A DNA stretch of 64,000 bases from NCBI GenBank assembly GCA_947034895.1, contig OX344762.1, positions 36,932,760 through 36,996,759 on the forward strand. The letters run 5' to 3'. The position numbers and the translations under genes were made by a program. This document shows positions 37,098 through 48,773 of this stretch, one piece after another. Below the pieces are notes generated by a model that worked only from the letters and a program-made list of their open reading frames with translations, ran no database searches and had not been told where the DNA came from. Each line of letters begins with the position of its first letter. Position 1 is the first letter of the stretch. The stretch comes from Rhytidiadelphus loreus. Lineage: Eukaryota; Streptophyta; Bryopsida; Hypnales; Hylocomiaceae.

Positions 37098-37703
37098 GTA
37101 ATTACGACATGCTCCCTAGCTGGATGCCGGCATGCAAAGCAGAAGGAGAGTTCCGAATTGACGGAAAGGAGTAAAGCATAAGTTTAGTAACCTCTCGATC
37201 TGACTCTGCTGGACGATGAAGAATCCAGGGTGCTTTTGCTTGTTACATCTCTGTCCATCTCTTGAAAGCTTCAATTCTGGTGCCCTCTCACCATTTGAGT
37301 TGTTGAGACTGAAAACCAGGAGTTGACAGAGATCGAGAAAGAAAACTAAGTTTTCTTGTCTAGCGATTCTGCAAGAATCAGCCTCTGGCCGGAAGTCCAA
37401 GTGCTACTAGTTACTGACAACTATTAAATGTCGATTGAATTCCTCTGGAGATTTTCTAGTTTTGTTTGACCTTGACCTTGCAATTCCAGTTGAAGCTCAA
37501 GGAATTGACTGGGCTTGATGAGCATGCAATTTCTGTTGTCAAGCATGAATATTACCGGACCCTTTTGTGTGCCAGGCTCTCTAGCTTCTTCGAAATCGGA
37601 ACTGAACTCGATGATGTCCATCGAAGTTGCAATTCATCTGATCATTTACCCGGCGTGCACATCATCCTGAGGAAGTCTAAAGCAATTTCGGAGGCGGCTT
37701 GCT
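37098..37703 (+). CDS. Possible exons of an unrecognised gene or remnant
   Basis: A pyrimidine-rich acceptor ending TTCCAG at about 37489 leads into a frame of about 70 codons, beginning LKLKELTGLDEHAISVVKH and ending at TAG 37703. A similar acceptor near 37098 leads to a short frame reading MLPSWMPACKAEGEF. I cannot join them, and the minus strand is also open over part of the region (37424-37621). No family is recognised. It may be a decayed gene. Confidence 0.25.
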
Positions 37704-37739
37704 AGGGAGCAGGCGTGGATTGCAAGTAGGTAAGCAAAT

Positions 37740-38880
37740 TCGAACATGACCTTAGACTGTAAATAGGAGCTTCCTCTGCTCCATAGAATTTGAATCCGCA
37801 GTCCTCTTAGAAGAGATCGACGTTTATGATCATTTTGGGCAAATTTTCGAACCTTACTTTCGGCAGGTTTTGATTAGGTATATATTTTCAGCCTGATGTT
37901 GAATAGTTCTTGCTTCAGCAGTTGATCATTCTGATCGTGTCTTGAGATGAACTGCAAGTGGTCGCTCTTCAATCCGCCCAGTCATAGAATTTGAATTCGC
38001 AGTCCTCTCGGCTCAGAGTTTTCATGATAATCGGGCAAGTTAACCCTTAGGGCAAGCCATAAATTTGCACCTGGATGTGGGATGTTTCCTGCTCCAGCAG
38101 TCGGTCTGATTGTCTCTTGAGAGGATTTGCAAATGGTCTCTCTTTAACCCGCTCCATAGAATTTGAATCCGCAGTCCTCTCAACCCATTTTTTTAAAGAT
38201 AATTGGGCAAACTTTGGGCTAATAAACGAGGAAAGTATCCTGCTCCGACAGTGGATTTGATTGTTTCTTGAGAAGAAGTGCAAGTGGTCTCTCACTCTCT
38301 CCTGAATACACTGCATAGAATTTGAATCCACAGTCCTCGCAGCACAAAGTTTTCAAGATAATTAGGCAAAAGTTATCTCTTGGGGTAAGTCTCAAATAGG
38401 AACAAATTGCAGTCTAATGAGGAATATTTTCTGCTCCAGCAGTCGCTTTGATTGTTTCTTGAGAAGTATTGCAAGCGATCACTCTTGAATCCGCTCCATA
38501 GAATTTGAATACATCTGCAGTCCTCTCAGCACAGAGTGTCACGACAATTCGGTTAAGTTATCGTAACCCTCAAAATTGACCATGTCTTGATTAGGAACAC
38601 ATTTGCAGTCTGCTAAGGAAAGTTTTCTGCTCCAGCAATCGATTTGATTGTTTCTTGAGAAGAATTGCAAGCCGTCTCTCCTGAATCCACTGCATAGAAT
38701 TCGAATCCACAGTCCCCTCAGCACAAATTTTTCAAGATAAATGGGCCAATTTGCAAACCGTAGACCCTAAACCCTCAAGTTTGGGCAAGGATCAATTTTG
38801 CAGTCTAAAGAGGAATTCATGTTTCCTGTTTCAACAATCAAGTAGACTGTTTCGTTAGCAAGTAATCACTCGTGAATCAG
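37740..38880 (+). repeat. Diverged tandem array upstream of the O-fucosyltransferase-like gene
   Basis: Six units carry CATAGAATT(T/C)GAAT at 37782, 37983, 38155, 38314, 38497 and 38693, spaced 159-201 bp. Each also holds CTGCTCCAGCAG-like, GATTTGATTGTTTCTTGAG and CAGTCCTCTCAGCAC words. A degenerate seventh unit reaches the start of the gene. The array occupies the place of the promoter or 5' UTR. Confidence 0.85.
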
Positions 38881-38950
38881 TCCACCACTCCGAAGCTTCA
38901 ATGCATCCTCAATCTTGTTGCATCTGTGTGCAAACAGGCATCCCCAGAAA

Positions 38951-41900
38951 ATGGCCAAGCTCTTCAAATGGCGGCTCAGCGATCGCCTGCCTCTCTCATA
39001 CCCGGCAGCGATCCCAGTCTTTGTCCTGGTGATCATCCTCTCCACCGTCAGCTTCCAAATGTTGCCCGAGAGCAGCACTTGGAGTGACAACTTCAACACC
39101 TTGCTTATGCACGTCGCCGGCACGAGCGTCAAAAGTCCCACAACAACAAGCCTTCCAAACCATCTCACTGCAGAAACTTTGAGCTCCCCATCCCCTTCGC
39201 AAACCTTTCTGTCTCCTGCTGTTACTCCCAGCCCTCAAGATGTACCGAGAAATGAGAGTTTAACAATTTTTGAAGTTTCTGAGGGGTCGTCTTGGCCGCC
39301 TACAAGTTCGTCTGATCGTGGCAATGAACCTGCTTTGGAAGGAGAGAATTTCACCACGAAGAGTCATTCTAGTGCTGTGCCTTCTGAAGCCCCGGTTGCA
39401 TCACCCGCCGTGCTTGTGTCTGTAAGTTCTTAACCTCGAGTCTTGGTAGGGAGGTTTTGATTTTGTTGTGCGAGTGCTAAGCAGGAATTGTTTTGGGATA
39501 TCATGGCAGCTTGTGGTGGTTATTGCAAGAGTGGCATTCAGAGTACTTTAGGAAGAAAAAATTGGTGTTCAATGTAAGTGCTGGAATGGGAGGGGGCGAA
39601 GAGCTGGATACCTTGGAATTTCATTTTCTTTCAATTTTGTGAAGAGGGGTAGATGAGTCTCCATTGTCGGCAGCAGCTTCATGATTAGTTAGTTAGTTTC
39701 GAATCATGCGTTTTCTAATATCCCTTGACGTTAGTGAAGGAAGGATGGTTGAAAAATGCGAGTGGGTTACTAGACTTTGCCATTTTAACAGAAAATGCCC
39801 TTCATTTGATTTTTCCAATATCTTTCACTATTCTGCCCATCATTCTAACATCTCCGCACAAGCCTGCACACAATTTCTTCCAAAAGAATAGGATGGTCTT
39901 GCAAGTGGTTGAAGAATGTTATGCACTAATGCACGCGTTGCGGAATGTCATCAGGAGGCCAGGAGTAGTGTCGAGGAGAAATTCTTGGTGCCTCTGTTGA
40001 GTTGGCAAGTGGGAGCAGGCAACCAGTTCATGGAGTACCTGTCAGCAGCCGTGATGGCGCGCTCCCTAAACCGGACTCTCTGTCTGAGTCGGTTCTTCCC
40101 AGGGCCCTCCAGACACACGGGGCGAGTGACTTCGGGGCTGGCATGGGAGGATCGCTACGAAGTGGCGTCGCTCTCCAAGTTCACGCGAGTGGCGTCGTTG
40201 CAACAGTGCTTGCGAGTATGCCATCGCACCTTGGACGACAAGTGGATGCTCAAGGCTTCTCGGGAGCCGCGGATGGACTCCAAATGGAAGAAGTACCCTA
40301 GCAACAGTGTGAGTCAGTTTCTTTCGCAACTCTCACAATTGGAAACCTTGCTACTTGAATGACTCTGTTAATTGAAGATGATGGATAGGGTTACTGGAAT
40401 ACCTCTGGATTTGATACCCGGGAATTGAAAGCATGGAGATTGACAACACGAATTCGTCAAGGTTCCCTGCTAATTGCAACACGACTAAGATTTCTAGGAA
40501 AAAATTTCGGTGGATTTTTTCTAGCATGAAGATTGTGTAGTACTAGATATCCGGACAAGGAAATCGGTTATTGGACATAAACCACTCTTGGAATCTTTCA
40601 AACTATACTCTGACCTCGGTAATGTAGCTGTTGTAGCAATCCTGCCAATTGTATCGTGGATAGGTTTACTGGAATCCCGCTGGATTTGCTACCAGTGAAT
40701 TGCAAGCATGGAGATTGACAACAGGATCTCATTTGTCAACCCTACTACTTGTAACACAACTAAGATTTATAGGATAAATTTTGGGTGGGTGATTTCTAGT
40801 AGCAGAGGAGAAATCCAATATAGAAATTGGACCAATGTCCTTTTGTGTCCAAATTCCATTCTTAGTGTATCCTAGTGTCTCGCATTTGAACATCAAGTGC
40901 TGGACATTGCCTATGCAATTCTTCTAAAATTCCATCTAGATGGGCATTTTGGATTTCTCCTGTGGAAATGCATGCTAGGTAATCGGACACCTATATTGAG
41001 ATCGTCAAATCTTGGAGATCTAAAGCTCTCCATGGGAGTGCTGGAAGGATGGGGTTATGACTCTAAACCCTCCTCCCCTTTTTCCAACCACAAAGCGTAA
41101 TGACAAGATAGCGTTATGGATAACAAAGCTAACAAGATATGATTTATCAACGCTGCGATTTGTAACGCAGTTATTTTATAGAATACCTCTGAGATGGCAT
41201 TTCTACCACAGGAGTGATCGAATTGCAAGTATGAAAGAAATTCGGTAACAAGAATGGCCTACTTATGTGAATTGGTTGGACGTTCATTACCTCGACGAGA
41301 TGCAGGAAGCGTTGAATCTGAATTGGGATTACGTGAAGTGGACAGCTCCGGAGGATATTGTCACCTCGCTTGGCAGCCGCAGTGCTCGGTGTGTTGGTAT
41401 GTTGGGCTTGTTTCCGGGGCTGAGATGGAGAGGCGCATTCTTGGCCATATCGGCTTTCATTCGACCTGCAGCTCATATTAACAAACTCGCCGATGCACTT
41501 CAGGAGTATGCTCTCGGAGACGGCACTCGGTACTTGGCAGGTAATAAACCCTAAACCTCCAATTGAGGGTTTGGGGTTCCCTTTCCTTCATCTCCAGCCC
41601 TTAGATTAAGACTTTGTGTCCAGAACGAGATGCGTTCCATAAGTCAAGCTTTCAATACTAACTAACGATTTTAAATTGACAGCATGAGAAACGGTCTGAG
41701 TGTTCAACATGCTAAATTTGTTTTTCATCTCAGATCCTACTCTTGGTTAGTGGCACCATATTGAATTAAACATAAGTTGTGCATCATGGATCTCTTCAGT
41801 GACTACGGTAACTCATTTTCTTGTTGATCCATGTTCAACAACTAAGTGCCACTTTCTATGTTGATGTATTTAGTAGATGATCAGTTGTAAGCTCAACATT

Positions 41901-43512
41901 TTCTCTTTCAAATGTCCATTCCTAGGACTGAAAGCCGCTACAGAGGTAATGGCACGCCGCCGCATTGATTTGATTGTGGCTCGTTTTACTTTGCTTGAGC
42001 AAGGATTGTTTAGAACTCTCGTTCATCATCGTCTTAATCATGACGTTAACCATCACTTCATAGTGAATATGGTGATTAGGCTGCTCATGAGTTCATCCCA
42101 ACTTTCTTCAGCTTCCATTCCTGAAGGTCTGAAAGACATTACTGTTTCCTTATCCTCGCTACTACTCTGCCATCTTCCTTACAGCTCCACATAAACGTAC
42201 ACGCATAATTTCTGCCCACTGACTCAAGAATGCTACACATCTGCCTTGAAATTCTGCAGTGCACTGGAGGTTCGAAGAGTCAGAATGTCGGGGGCACCAC
42301 TTGGGACTCTGTTTCGTACGTTGCGACGACGGCTCCGTAATCGATTCAGGCTTACACCCCGACGCTCAAGAGTGGCACAAGGTCAACAAGACGCGCTGCG
42401 AGAATAAGAGCAAGTTCCGTGGAGTCACTCTCGACAAGAACGACATCCTCGCCACAATTCACGAACGAGCACTGAACCACAACGTCACTGCGATCTACCT
42501 CGCAACAGATGGCTGGTTACGTGGGGCCGCAAGCGTCGCGCTCGTAAAAGAAATCGTCGAGTCTTTGCGGAAGCACGGGCTCATCGTTGTTGGGCTATGG
42601 AAGGTGCCTGGCTTACCCAACTTCGCAAATGGCCAGTACTTCGACCCTACGAAAACTCTGGGAAAAGACATCAACATCAGGTGGGAAACCGGTCACTTAT
42701 TCAGTGCAATGACTTATTTTTTTCGTATTACGAGTTTGTTTTCTTCATACAAAAGTGATGAAAGAGTTCAAAAATGATGAATCCAACGATATCTAATATC
42801 AAGTCTTTTAGCTTCAAAATCATCTTAGACCTTAAAAATAACGCATTAACAAGGACAACTTTTCTCGTAGGGATCCCAAGATGGTTTCAACCTTATTCCA
42901 TGGCATAATAAGACGCTTTTTGAACACTATTTATTATATTTCATAGACATTTATAAATCAGTAAATTCTGATTTCGTAGTATGTATTCTTTTTTTCTTTT
43001 CTTTTCACTTATTATCTTTCAGTTCTGTGAGTCTTATTGAAACCATATTTAATTCTATCATGAATATTTGTAAGACAGGAAGGGCTTATTATTTTTCCCA
43101 GACCGTTGCTTACAAATGTTTGATGCCCGCCAGGAACCTCAACGGCGCACAGGTTGCGCTCGTGGAACAGGAGCTCTGCTCTCGCTCGGTGTCGTTCATG
43201 GGCAGCGGGCCGTCCACGTTCAGTCTGTCCGTGTTTCGAGTGAGATTAGCCCGGCGCCGTGTCAAGCAGATCGAGGCCACTGTAAATGGGAACACTGATG
43301 TCGCCATGGACAAGCTCGTTGCTGAAACGCTGCTCCGAGATGCGCATCCCGCGGGTCTGCATTGCCGGTACTTGCGTCACATGAAGCACGCGAGGGTGAA
43401 CGAGACCGTGGAGACTTATGCTGATGAGTACCCTGATGGATGGCTCGACTTGGAGGCTTGCGAGGGGCGCATTGGCCGCGGCGGCCGCTGCCGAGTGGCC
43501 GAGTGCTTCTGA
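38951..43512 (+). CDS. GDP-fucose O-fucosyltransferase-like type II membrane protein
   Basis: Probably a Golgi glycosyltransferase of the O-FucT superfamily; the acceptor cannot be told from sequence. Exons: 38951-39421, 39955-about 40308, about 41253-41540, 42260-42680 and 43134-43512, about 636 residues. The start gives a short basic cytosolic tail (MAKLFKWRLSDR), one membrane anchor (PAAIPVFVLVIILSTVSF) and a Ser/Thr/Pro-rich stem of about 110 residues. The catalytic domain follows: LLSWQVGAGNQFMEYLSAAV with ARSLNRTL after it, the N-terminal GDP-fucose motif; RYLAVHWRFEESEC, whose Arg matches the catalytic Arg of POFUT enzymes; and VEQELCSRSVSFMGSGPSTF, the C-terminal motif. Joins of exons 1/2, 3/4 and 4/5 are in phase. 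The exon 2/3 join is not settled: the best donor (GTGAGT) is phase 0, whereas exon 3 after its AAG acceptor needs phase 1, which donors at 40307 or 40313 would give. Confidence 0.8.
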
Positions 43513-43579
43513 AGCGTGTAACGTAATCGTCACCAGCATCGTTGTTGATGGGAAATGCAATGACTTCCAGGTCCAATGT

Positions 43580-44115
43580 GGTACCCGCAGTGAGAATTCA
43601 TCTGGTTCATCACAAGTATGAATCTAGATCCCCTAAACTGTAGCAGGAATTCAAAAGAGAACCTGTGGCTTCAAGCATTTGGGACTCGAAGTGTACGTCC
43701 GAACAACATATTGATGAGTGGGGGAGGGAAGCAACGGGTATCACAAGCAAGAGTAGAACATAATCGTCTTGATCCTTATACTTCATCTGGGTCATCACAA
43801 GTATGAAACTAGTTCCCCCAAACTGTAGCAGGAATTCAAGACAAAACCTACGGATTCAAGCATTTGGGGCTCGAAGTGTACCTCCGAATAACAGATTGAT
43901 GAGGGGGGAGGGAAGCAAGGGGTAACGAAAGCAAGAGTAGAACATAATCGTCGTGACCCTGATGCTCCATCTGCAGTGATCTGCAGTGAGACTTCATCTG
44001 GGTCATTGCAAAGCCTTAATTTAGTTTTCGAAAACCATAGCAGGAATCAGAAGAGAGGGCATTCAAGTAGCTTGCATGAATTCAAGCATTTGGGGCTCGA
44101 AGTGTACCTCTAGGT
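43580..44115 (+). repeat. Tandem array just downstream of the O-fucosyltransferase-like gene
   Basis: Three units start with TCATCTGG at 43598, 43783 and 43994. All contain GCAGGAATTCA or a close variant, CATTTGGG(A/G)CTCGAAGTGTAC and, in two, GCAAGAGTAGAACATAATCG. The first copy begins within about 90 bases of the stop codon, so the array is probably in the 3' UTR. Confidence 0.85.
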
Positions 44116-44417
44116 CCAGATGTATATTAACAAATTCTTGATAGATCGAAATTGATGACAGAGGGAAGGTGTGCAAGGGGATTCATTTTTACTGGTGGTA
44201 GACAAGAATGAGAGATGAGCTCTTCAATGTAATATCTGCCAGATTCACGTAACATTGACGATTCTTTACTGACAATGAGCATAGAAAGTACTCCAAGAAC
44301 TTAAGTTTTCCTGGAGACTCTGGATTTGAACGACGTCTGAGACCCATCCACTTAGAATTACTCCTAGACGTCAATCTCCTTTCATTGTGGCTTCAGTATG
44401 GCCAGGGAGAACTAACA

Positions 44418-44610
44418 AACTGACACCTAATTGCCCTTTTTTTCACCCCAGGGTGAAACCTTGGAACTTATTACTTATCACTGATGATAAAATTTGGAAA
44501 ATTTGAGTTCATATTGGAAACAGAGACCCCAAATTGTCTAGGACAGGTTGAGTAGTACAAAAGTAACCACTACTACAAAAGACTCTGTCTGTGGCAATGA
44601 GGGGAGCTCC
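44418..44610. mobile_element. Decayed MITE of the TGACCCCCTCATTGCC family
   Basis: The left side reads TGACACCTAATTGCCC and the right side GGCAATGAGGGGAGC. The interior GGAAACAGAGACCCCAAATT matches GCAATCAGAGGCCCCAAATT in the copy at 35952-36178. Ends are too worn to define a duplication. Confidence 0.5.
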
Positions 44611-45399
44611 CTAGCTCCCCGCCTCCAGCATGACACGATCGGTTCTTGCAAAGCGAAATCCTAGTCCCCCAGACTCCAATCGGAATGTTTAGAACGGGCA
44701 TTTGTATCCCACAAATGTTGCCACAACGAGTGCACTTCATCTGAATAAGAATGGTTGCTGCCGACGGTTTTCTCAACGGCAGGGAGTCCACCTCAGAGCG
44801 AACTATGCTTTCGCCTACTACTAAAGAACACCATCGCGTTGGGTTTTCGTACCCCGCATATCCCGCTGTTCAGATCGCTCCTTACGGGACTCAGCAAAGA
44901 ATTGCATATTGTACTTGCGGCTTGTCCTTCAGAGTCTGCTCCTGTGATGTTTGTCAAGATCCTCGCTCCAAATTTGGTACAATACGGCTTCACGGCCCCT
45001 TCCAAATGATGCTTCACGGTAGGCATGTTCGTACAGCAATAGCCATGAACTACTTTACGTCACCTCCTTCAGAACATTTGCAAGGCAGCTTTGTTGCGTT
45101 AAGAGTGCGTTGAACAGGGAAATTGAATTTCGTTACACGAATGTCCCCCCAAAACCTATTGATGAACGACAGTGGTGCAGTATCATAAATAATACATTCC
45201 CATAAGCATACTTTTATGAGCAAACAACTTTCACTAGGCTGGATACATAGAAATTAACTGGGCTAATTTTCTCAGAGGAATTAGACATGTAAATAGTGCA
45301 TCTACGAACATTGCAAACATCAGACTCTAGGTGCAGAAATAACCAAATGTTCTTAAAACACTGACTTTGCAATAGACCTGAGAGATGGTGAGCAATGGA
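44611..45399. other. Region of unclear coding status
   Basis: Both strands are open for 60-120 codons around 44573-45113 in several frames, which is unusual outside genes here. A minus-strand frame reads MKCTRCGNICGIQMP and has a Cys pair, but no domain is recognised and no splice partner was found. It may be gene-derived debris. Confidence 0.3.
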
Positions 45400-47023
45400 T
45401 CATCCAAAGAACAGCATGGAAGGTACAGCTATTGGCTCCCGGGTTTCAGATATGCACAGTGGACAAGTCTTTGTCCTCCAGTGCTGTATTCCACAATCGA
45501 TGCAGGTGCCTGCATGCCCACAAGCATCGAAGCAGGCCCGTTTCCGGCTCAAGGAAAAGTCTACACAACAAACATTACACTCGGAGTTGGGCACTTTCTC
45601 CAAAATCCTCTCAGTGTTTTTGACCTCGGCCTACATCATAATACCATCATCCGTTAGAAAATCAATCGATTTCAACAAGCACATTCAAAGTGTTTCATCT
45701 CTTGTATCAGTTGAATTCAATTATTAGAGATGTATGCTCGTTTACCTCTTCCAAGGTATACTCAGTCTTCTGCAACATCCTTGTGAGCATGTCATCCGAG
45801 GAGACCTTCGTGTTTGACTTCAAGTTGGCCATTTCTACCGCTGCTATCATTTTGGCCTTGGCATAGTGAATCTTTCACTATTTTTTTCTTCTCTTGCAGA
45901 CAATCCTCGAAAAACTGGCACGAATAAGTTCAGTCAATACAAAATCCTCGGGCAACAATACATCATGGGTACACTTACTAAAGCAATAAAAAACATCTAC
46001 TATGCTACTCTGCTGTTTGAAACTCAAAAGCCAATGTCACCTTCACAAGAGTCTTGAAGTGGTCCTCTTTCATTGTATTATAATCTCTCAGGTGCCTTTC
46101 GTTGGCTTCTTGCATGCTCTCTATGCCTGCAATTCTATATATAAGAAGCTTACACAGGATTGAAACGAAAGCATTATTTCAAGGTTCGACTACATTTTTA
46201 GCGTGACATGGAGTGAATTTGAATAAGGTCATTGACTGCGAGAATATACTAACTCAGATTTAATCCAAATATTTCTAACAAAAAAATGTTGCCTGGCCGA
46301 TGCAGAAGAGGTTGGTTTGGTTACTTACAAACACTGCTTTCTCTTCAAATTTTATACCCATGTTGCAGGCAACGGTGGTTTCCTTGTCTGCTCTTGAACA
46401 TGATTGCAAGAAATTCTCTCTCTTCACCGGATTGAAGAGAGATTCTAGGCTCCTGTATACCATGAAAAGGAACAGATCAAATCTAAGAAATGAAATATTT
46501 TGAAGGAGCGGTCATGCAATGATCTGGGCGAGTTTAATTTCCGACACTCCCTCAGAATTTTGCTCCTTCCACAACAATATTACTACCAAGGTACACATTA
46601 CAAGAACCTATGGAAAAGGAATGCCTCTAACTATGAGAGGATTTATAGGCTTGAGACAGTAAATTACGGTAATAGTTGTGTAATGGCATGCGATTCTTCT
46701 TAAGCGGTATGACATTTACTCACTATCTGGAAGTTTGCATGCCTCATTCCAGAGTAAACTCAACAATCTGTTCCAGCCAACAAATATCAAATTTTAGAAA
46801 GTAACTACAGGTGCTAGATAAACAAGACCCGGATTTGTCTACCCTAAGTACAATCTAGAAGCCATGAAGTAATTATAATGTGACTACTAAACTAGAGTGA
46901 ACAAAAAGATGGAAATTTCAACATTACTACGAACCTGTTTTCCCATTTCTTGTCCTCGTCACAGACGATGAGCTTCTCCAAGATGCAGCAAACCATAGGA
47001 CTAGTGATGACAAAGTCTTTAGC
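45400..47023 (-). CDS. RING-finger (C3HC4) protein, probable E3 ubiquitin ligase, 5' end not found
   Basis: Five minus-strand exons join into one frame: 47023-46935, 46452-about 46325, 46126-46041, 45871-45746 and 45630-45400 (stop 45402-45400), about 219 residues. The C-terminal exon has a complete RING: ECNVC, then Cys 14 residues on, CGH, GTCIDC and TCPLC, eight zinc ligands in C3HC4 order. Upstream exons read VITSPMVCCILEKLIVCDED, SLESLFNPVKRENFLQSCSR, SMQEANERHLRDYNTMKED and AKMIAAVEMANLKSNTKVSS; the middle part is helical and charged and may be a coiled coil. Exon 2/3 joins only if the second of two overlapping donors (GTAACC rather than GTAAGT) is used, so that boundary needs a transcript. 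Exons 5' of 47023 were not identified. RING proteins of this sort usually transfer ubiquitin; the target is unknown. Confidence 0.75.
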
Positions 47024-47276
47024 CTATCCAAGCCACAGGTCTCACTCTTTTTAACCCATAAATGCAGCGGAGGACGTTTTCCAGCGATGAATGACAAAGG
47101 ATCTCTCCGTGTAGGACAGAAATGCAACTATTCATCCTCCAAAATTTGTGTGGAAAGGAAGATCATCTACATTAGTTGTCTTCCAATGAGTACTTTTTCA
47201 TTTTTTCAAGCCAACAATTCACAGGGTGACAAAACAGACGATTTCCACGGTGACCGGCCCAATGTTCAAGGGTTAA

Positions 47277-48134
47277 CCCCTAAAGGACCAGACTGTGTTT
47301 TTTGGCTGTATAAATTTTTTGGGCAGGTACCTACGAGCGGAGATTTTCATATTTGGGGCTGAAATTTTAATAGAATATAGCCTAATCTGTTACTTTTTTT
47401 CCCAACCGGGCAGTTCGGGCAGATCAGAAAAAATCACTTTTTTCAGAAACAAAAATTTGGAATTGATTTTCTAGAGTTTTATATACAGAAAAAGCTTTGA
47501 ATCATTCCATTTTGATCAATGAGTCAAAAGTTATGAGGATTTTTTGTTTGTGGGCAATTTTGGATTTCCTACTCTAAAATAAACTTTGAAATCCTTTATC
47601 TTACCCAATTTTCAATATTTTTGGACAAAAATAAAATCTTAGGATGTAGATACATTATTACAACATTTCAACCATAGGGATTGGAAATTTTTAATTCCAT
47701 ATTTAAATTGTAGATAATTTAGTATTTTTAATCATTCTCTACTACTACCTAATTACTATTTTTTTCCTATATGTTGTACTATTCCAAATGATCTGAAATT
47801 TTTCAAGCATGTGGCCAATTTGTCTAGGAAAACAAATTCAAAGAAGCACCACCATTTCGGTCATTTTTTCATTAAAATGTGAGCTTGTGAAGTGCAGCTG
47901 CCCTGCTTTTTGCAGGGTCAAAAAAATGATTTTAGTTAATTTGAATGCTTATAGCTTGCAATCCACCCGGTGGAAATGTTTGAAATTTTTACCACATGTT
48001 TTTGATACTATATAATACAAGATCCTACAGTTAGATATGTAAAAAAAAGTTTTTTTTCAAAATTTTGGTACTTGTACTAGAAATGGCAGTTTTGGAGCGT
48101 TTTTGGTGAAAGTATAGTGATGGTCCTTTAAGGG
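47277..48134. mobile_element. piggyBac-like MITE, second copy
   Basis: TTAA flanks at 47273-47276 and 48135-48138. The left end is CCCCTAAAGGACCAGA and the complement of the right end CCCTTAAAGGACCATC. The 858-bp interior matches the reverse complement of the copy at 7474-8398 around AAAGCTTT and AAAAGTTATGAGG. No transposase. Confidence 0.75.
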
Positions 48135-48248
48135 TTAAGCAACGTGCAGTCTTGACAAAATCCAAAGACTATTGCTCCAGTCGAGTATTTACACAAACCT
48201 TCAACATGAGGATCATCGTGGGAAGAACTCAAAGCCCGGGTACACAAA

Positions 48249-48488
48249 GGCCAGGGTGAACTGACCCCTCATTGCCCCGCCAAGGGTTATTGTGAAAAAA
48301 AGCCCCCTAATTTTTGCTGTGATCTTTCTAATTTCTATACCTTCCCTAGCTAATTAGGTGCCATTGATTGCAAATCTGAATTCTGAATTTGCAAATTTTA
48401 TCATCTCATTGCAAATAAAAAATTCCATTGTTTTTCCCAGGGATAAAACGGGGAAATGGGGCAATGAGGGGGTCAGTTCACCCTGGCC
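48249..48488. mobile_element. MITE of the TGACCCCCTCATTGCC family, copy 2
   Basis: Both ends, read inward, give GGCCAGGGTGAACTGACCCC followed by TCATTGCCCC, nearly perfect over 30 bp. The flanks show GGTACACAA on the left and GGTGCACAA on the right, a 9-bp duplication with one mismatch. 240 bp, no coding capacity. Confidence 0.85.
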
Positions 48489-48548
48489 GGGTGCACAACC
48501 CCCATTTTAATATGCCCCTTCATGTTAATAACTTAAAATGGAATTTAA

Positions 48549-48769
48549 CCCCTTAACGCCTCAATCCTTTTTCAAATTTTCACACATTTTTGCTTATATC
48601 TTTGTATAGTAATACCATCTACCAAAATTTCATGAAATTGGACACAAAAGAAGGTTGTCTTTTCAAGATTCAAGTGTTACATCGGATGAATGAGATGGTA
48701 GTTGGATGAAACAGCGCTTGCAAGCCCTCTGTTCATCGTCCAGAATATAGACGTCGGAGCGCTTAAGGG
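48549..48769. mobile_element. Second TTAA-type MITE family, 221 bp
   Basis: It is flanked by TTAA at 48545-48548 and 48770-48773. The left end is CCCCTTAACGCCTCAATCC and the complement of the right end CCCTTAAGCGCTCCGACGTC. Remnants of the right end are at 18690-18770 and at about 50395-50437 (GAACGTCAGAGTGCTTAAGG). Confidence 0.65.
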
Positions 48770-48773
48770 TTAA

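Noticed and set aside
38764..38778. CCCTAAACCCTCAAG, resembling plant telomere repeat
   Set aside because: Only one to two degenerate units; chance or a short interstitial word.
44751..45113. 120-codon plus-strand frame with a Cys-rich patch
   Set aside because: Both strands are open in several frames and no domain, start context or splice partner supports one of them.
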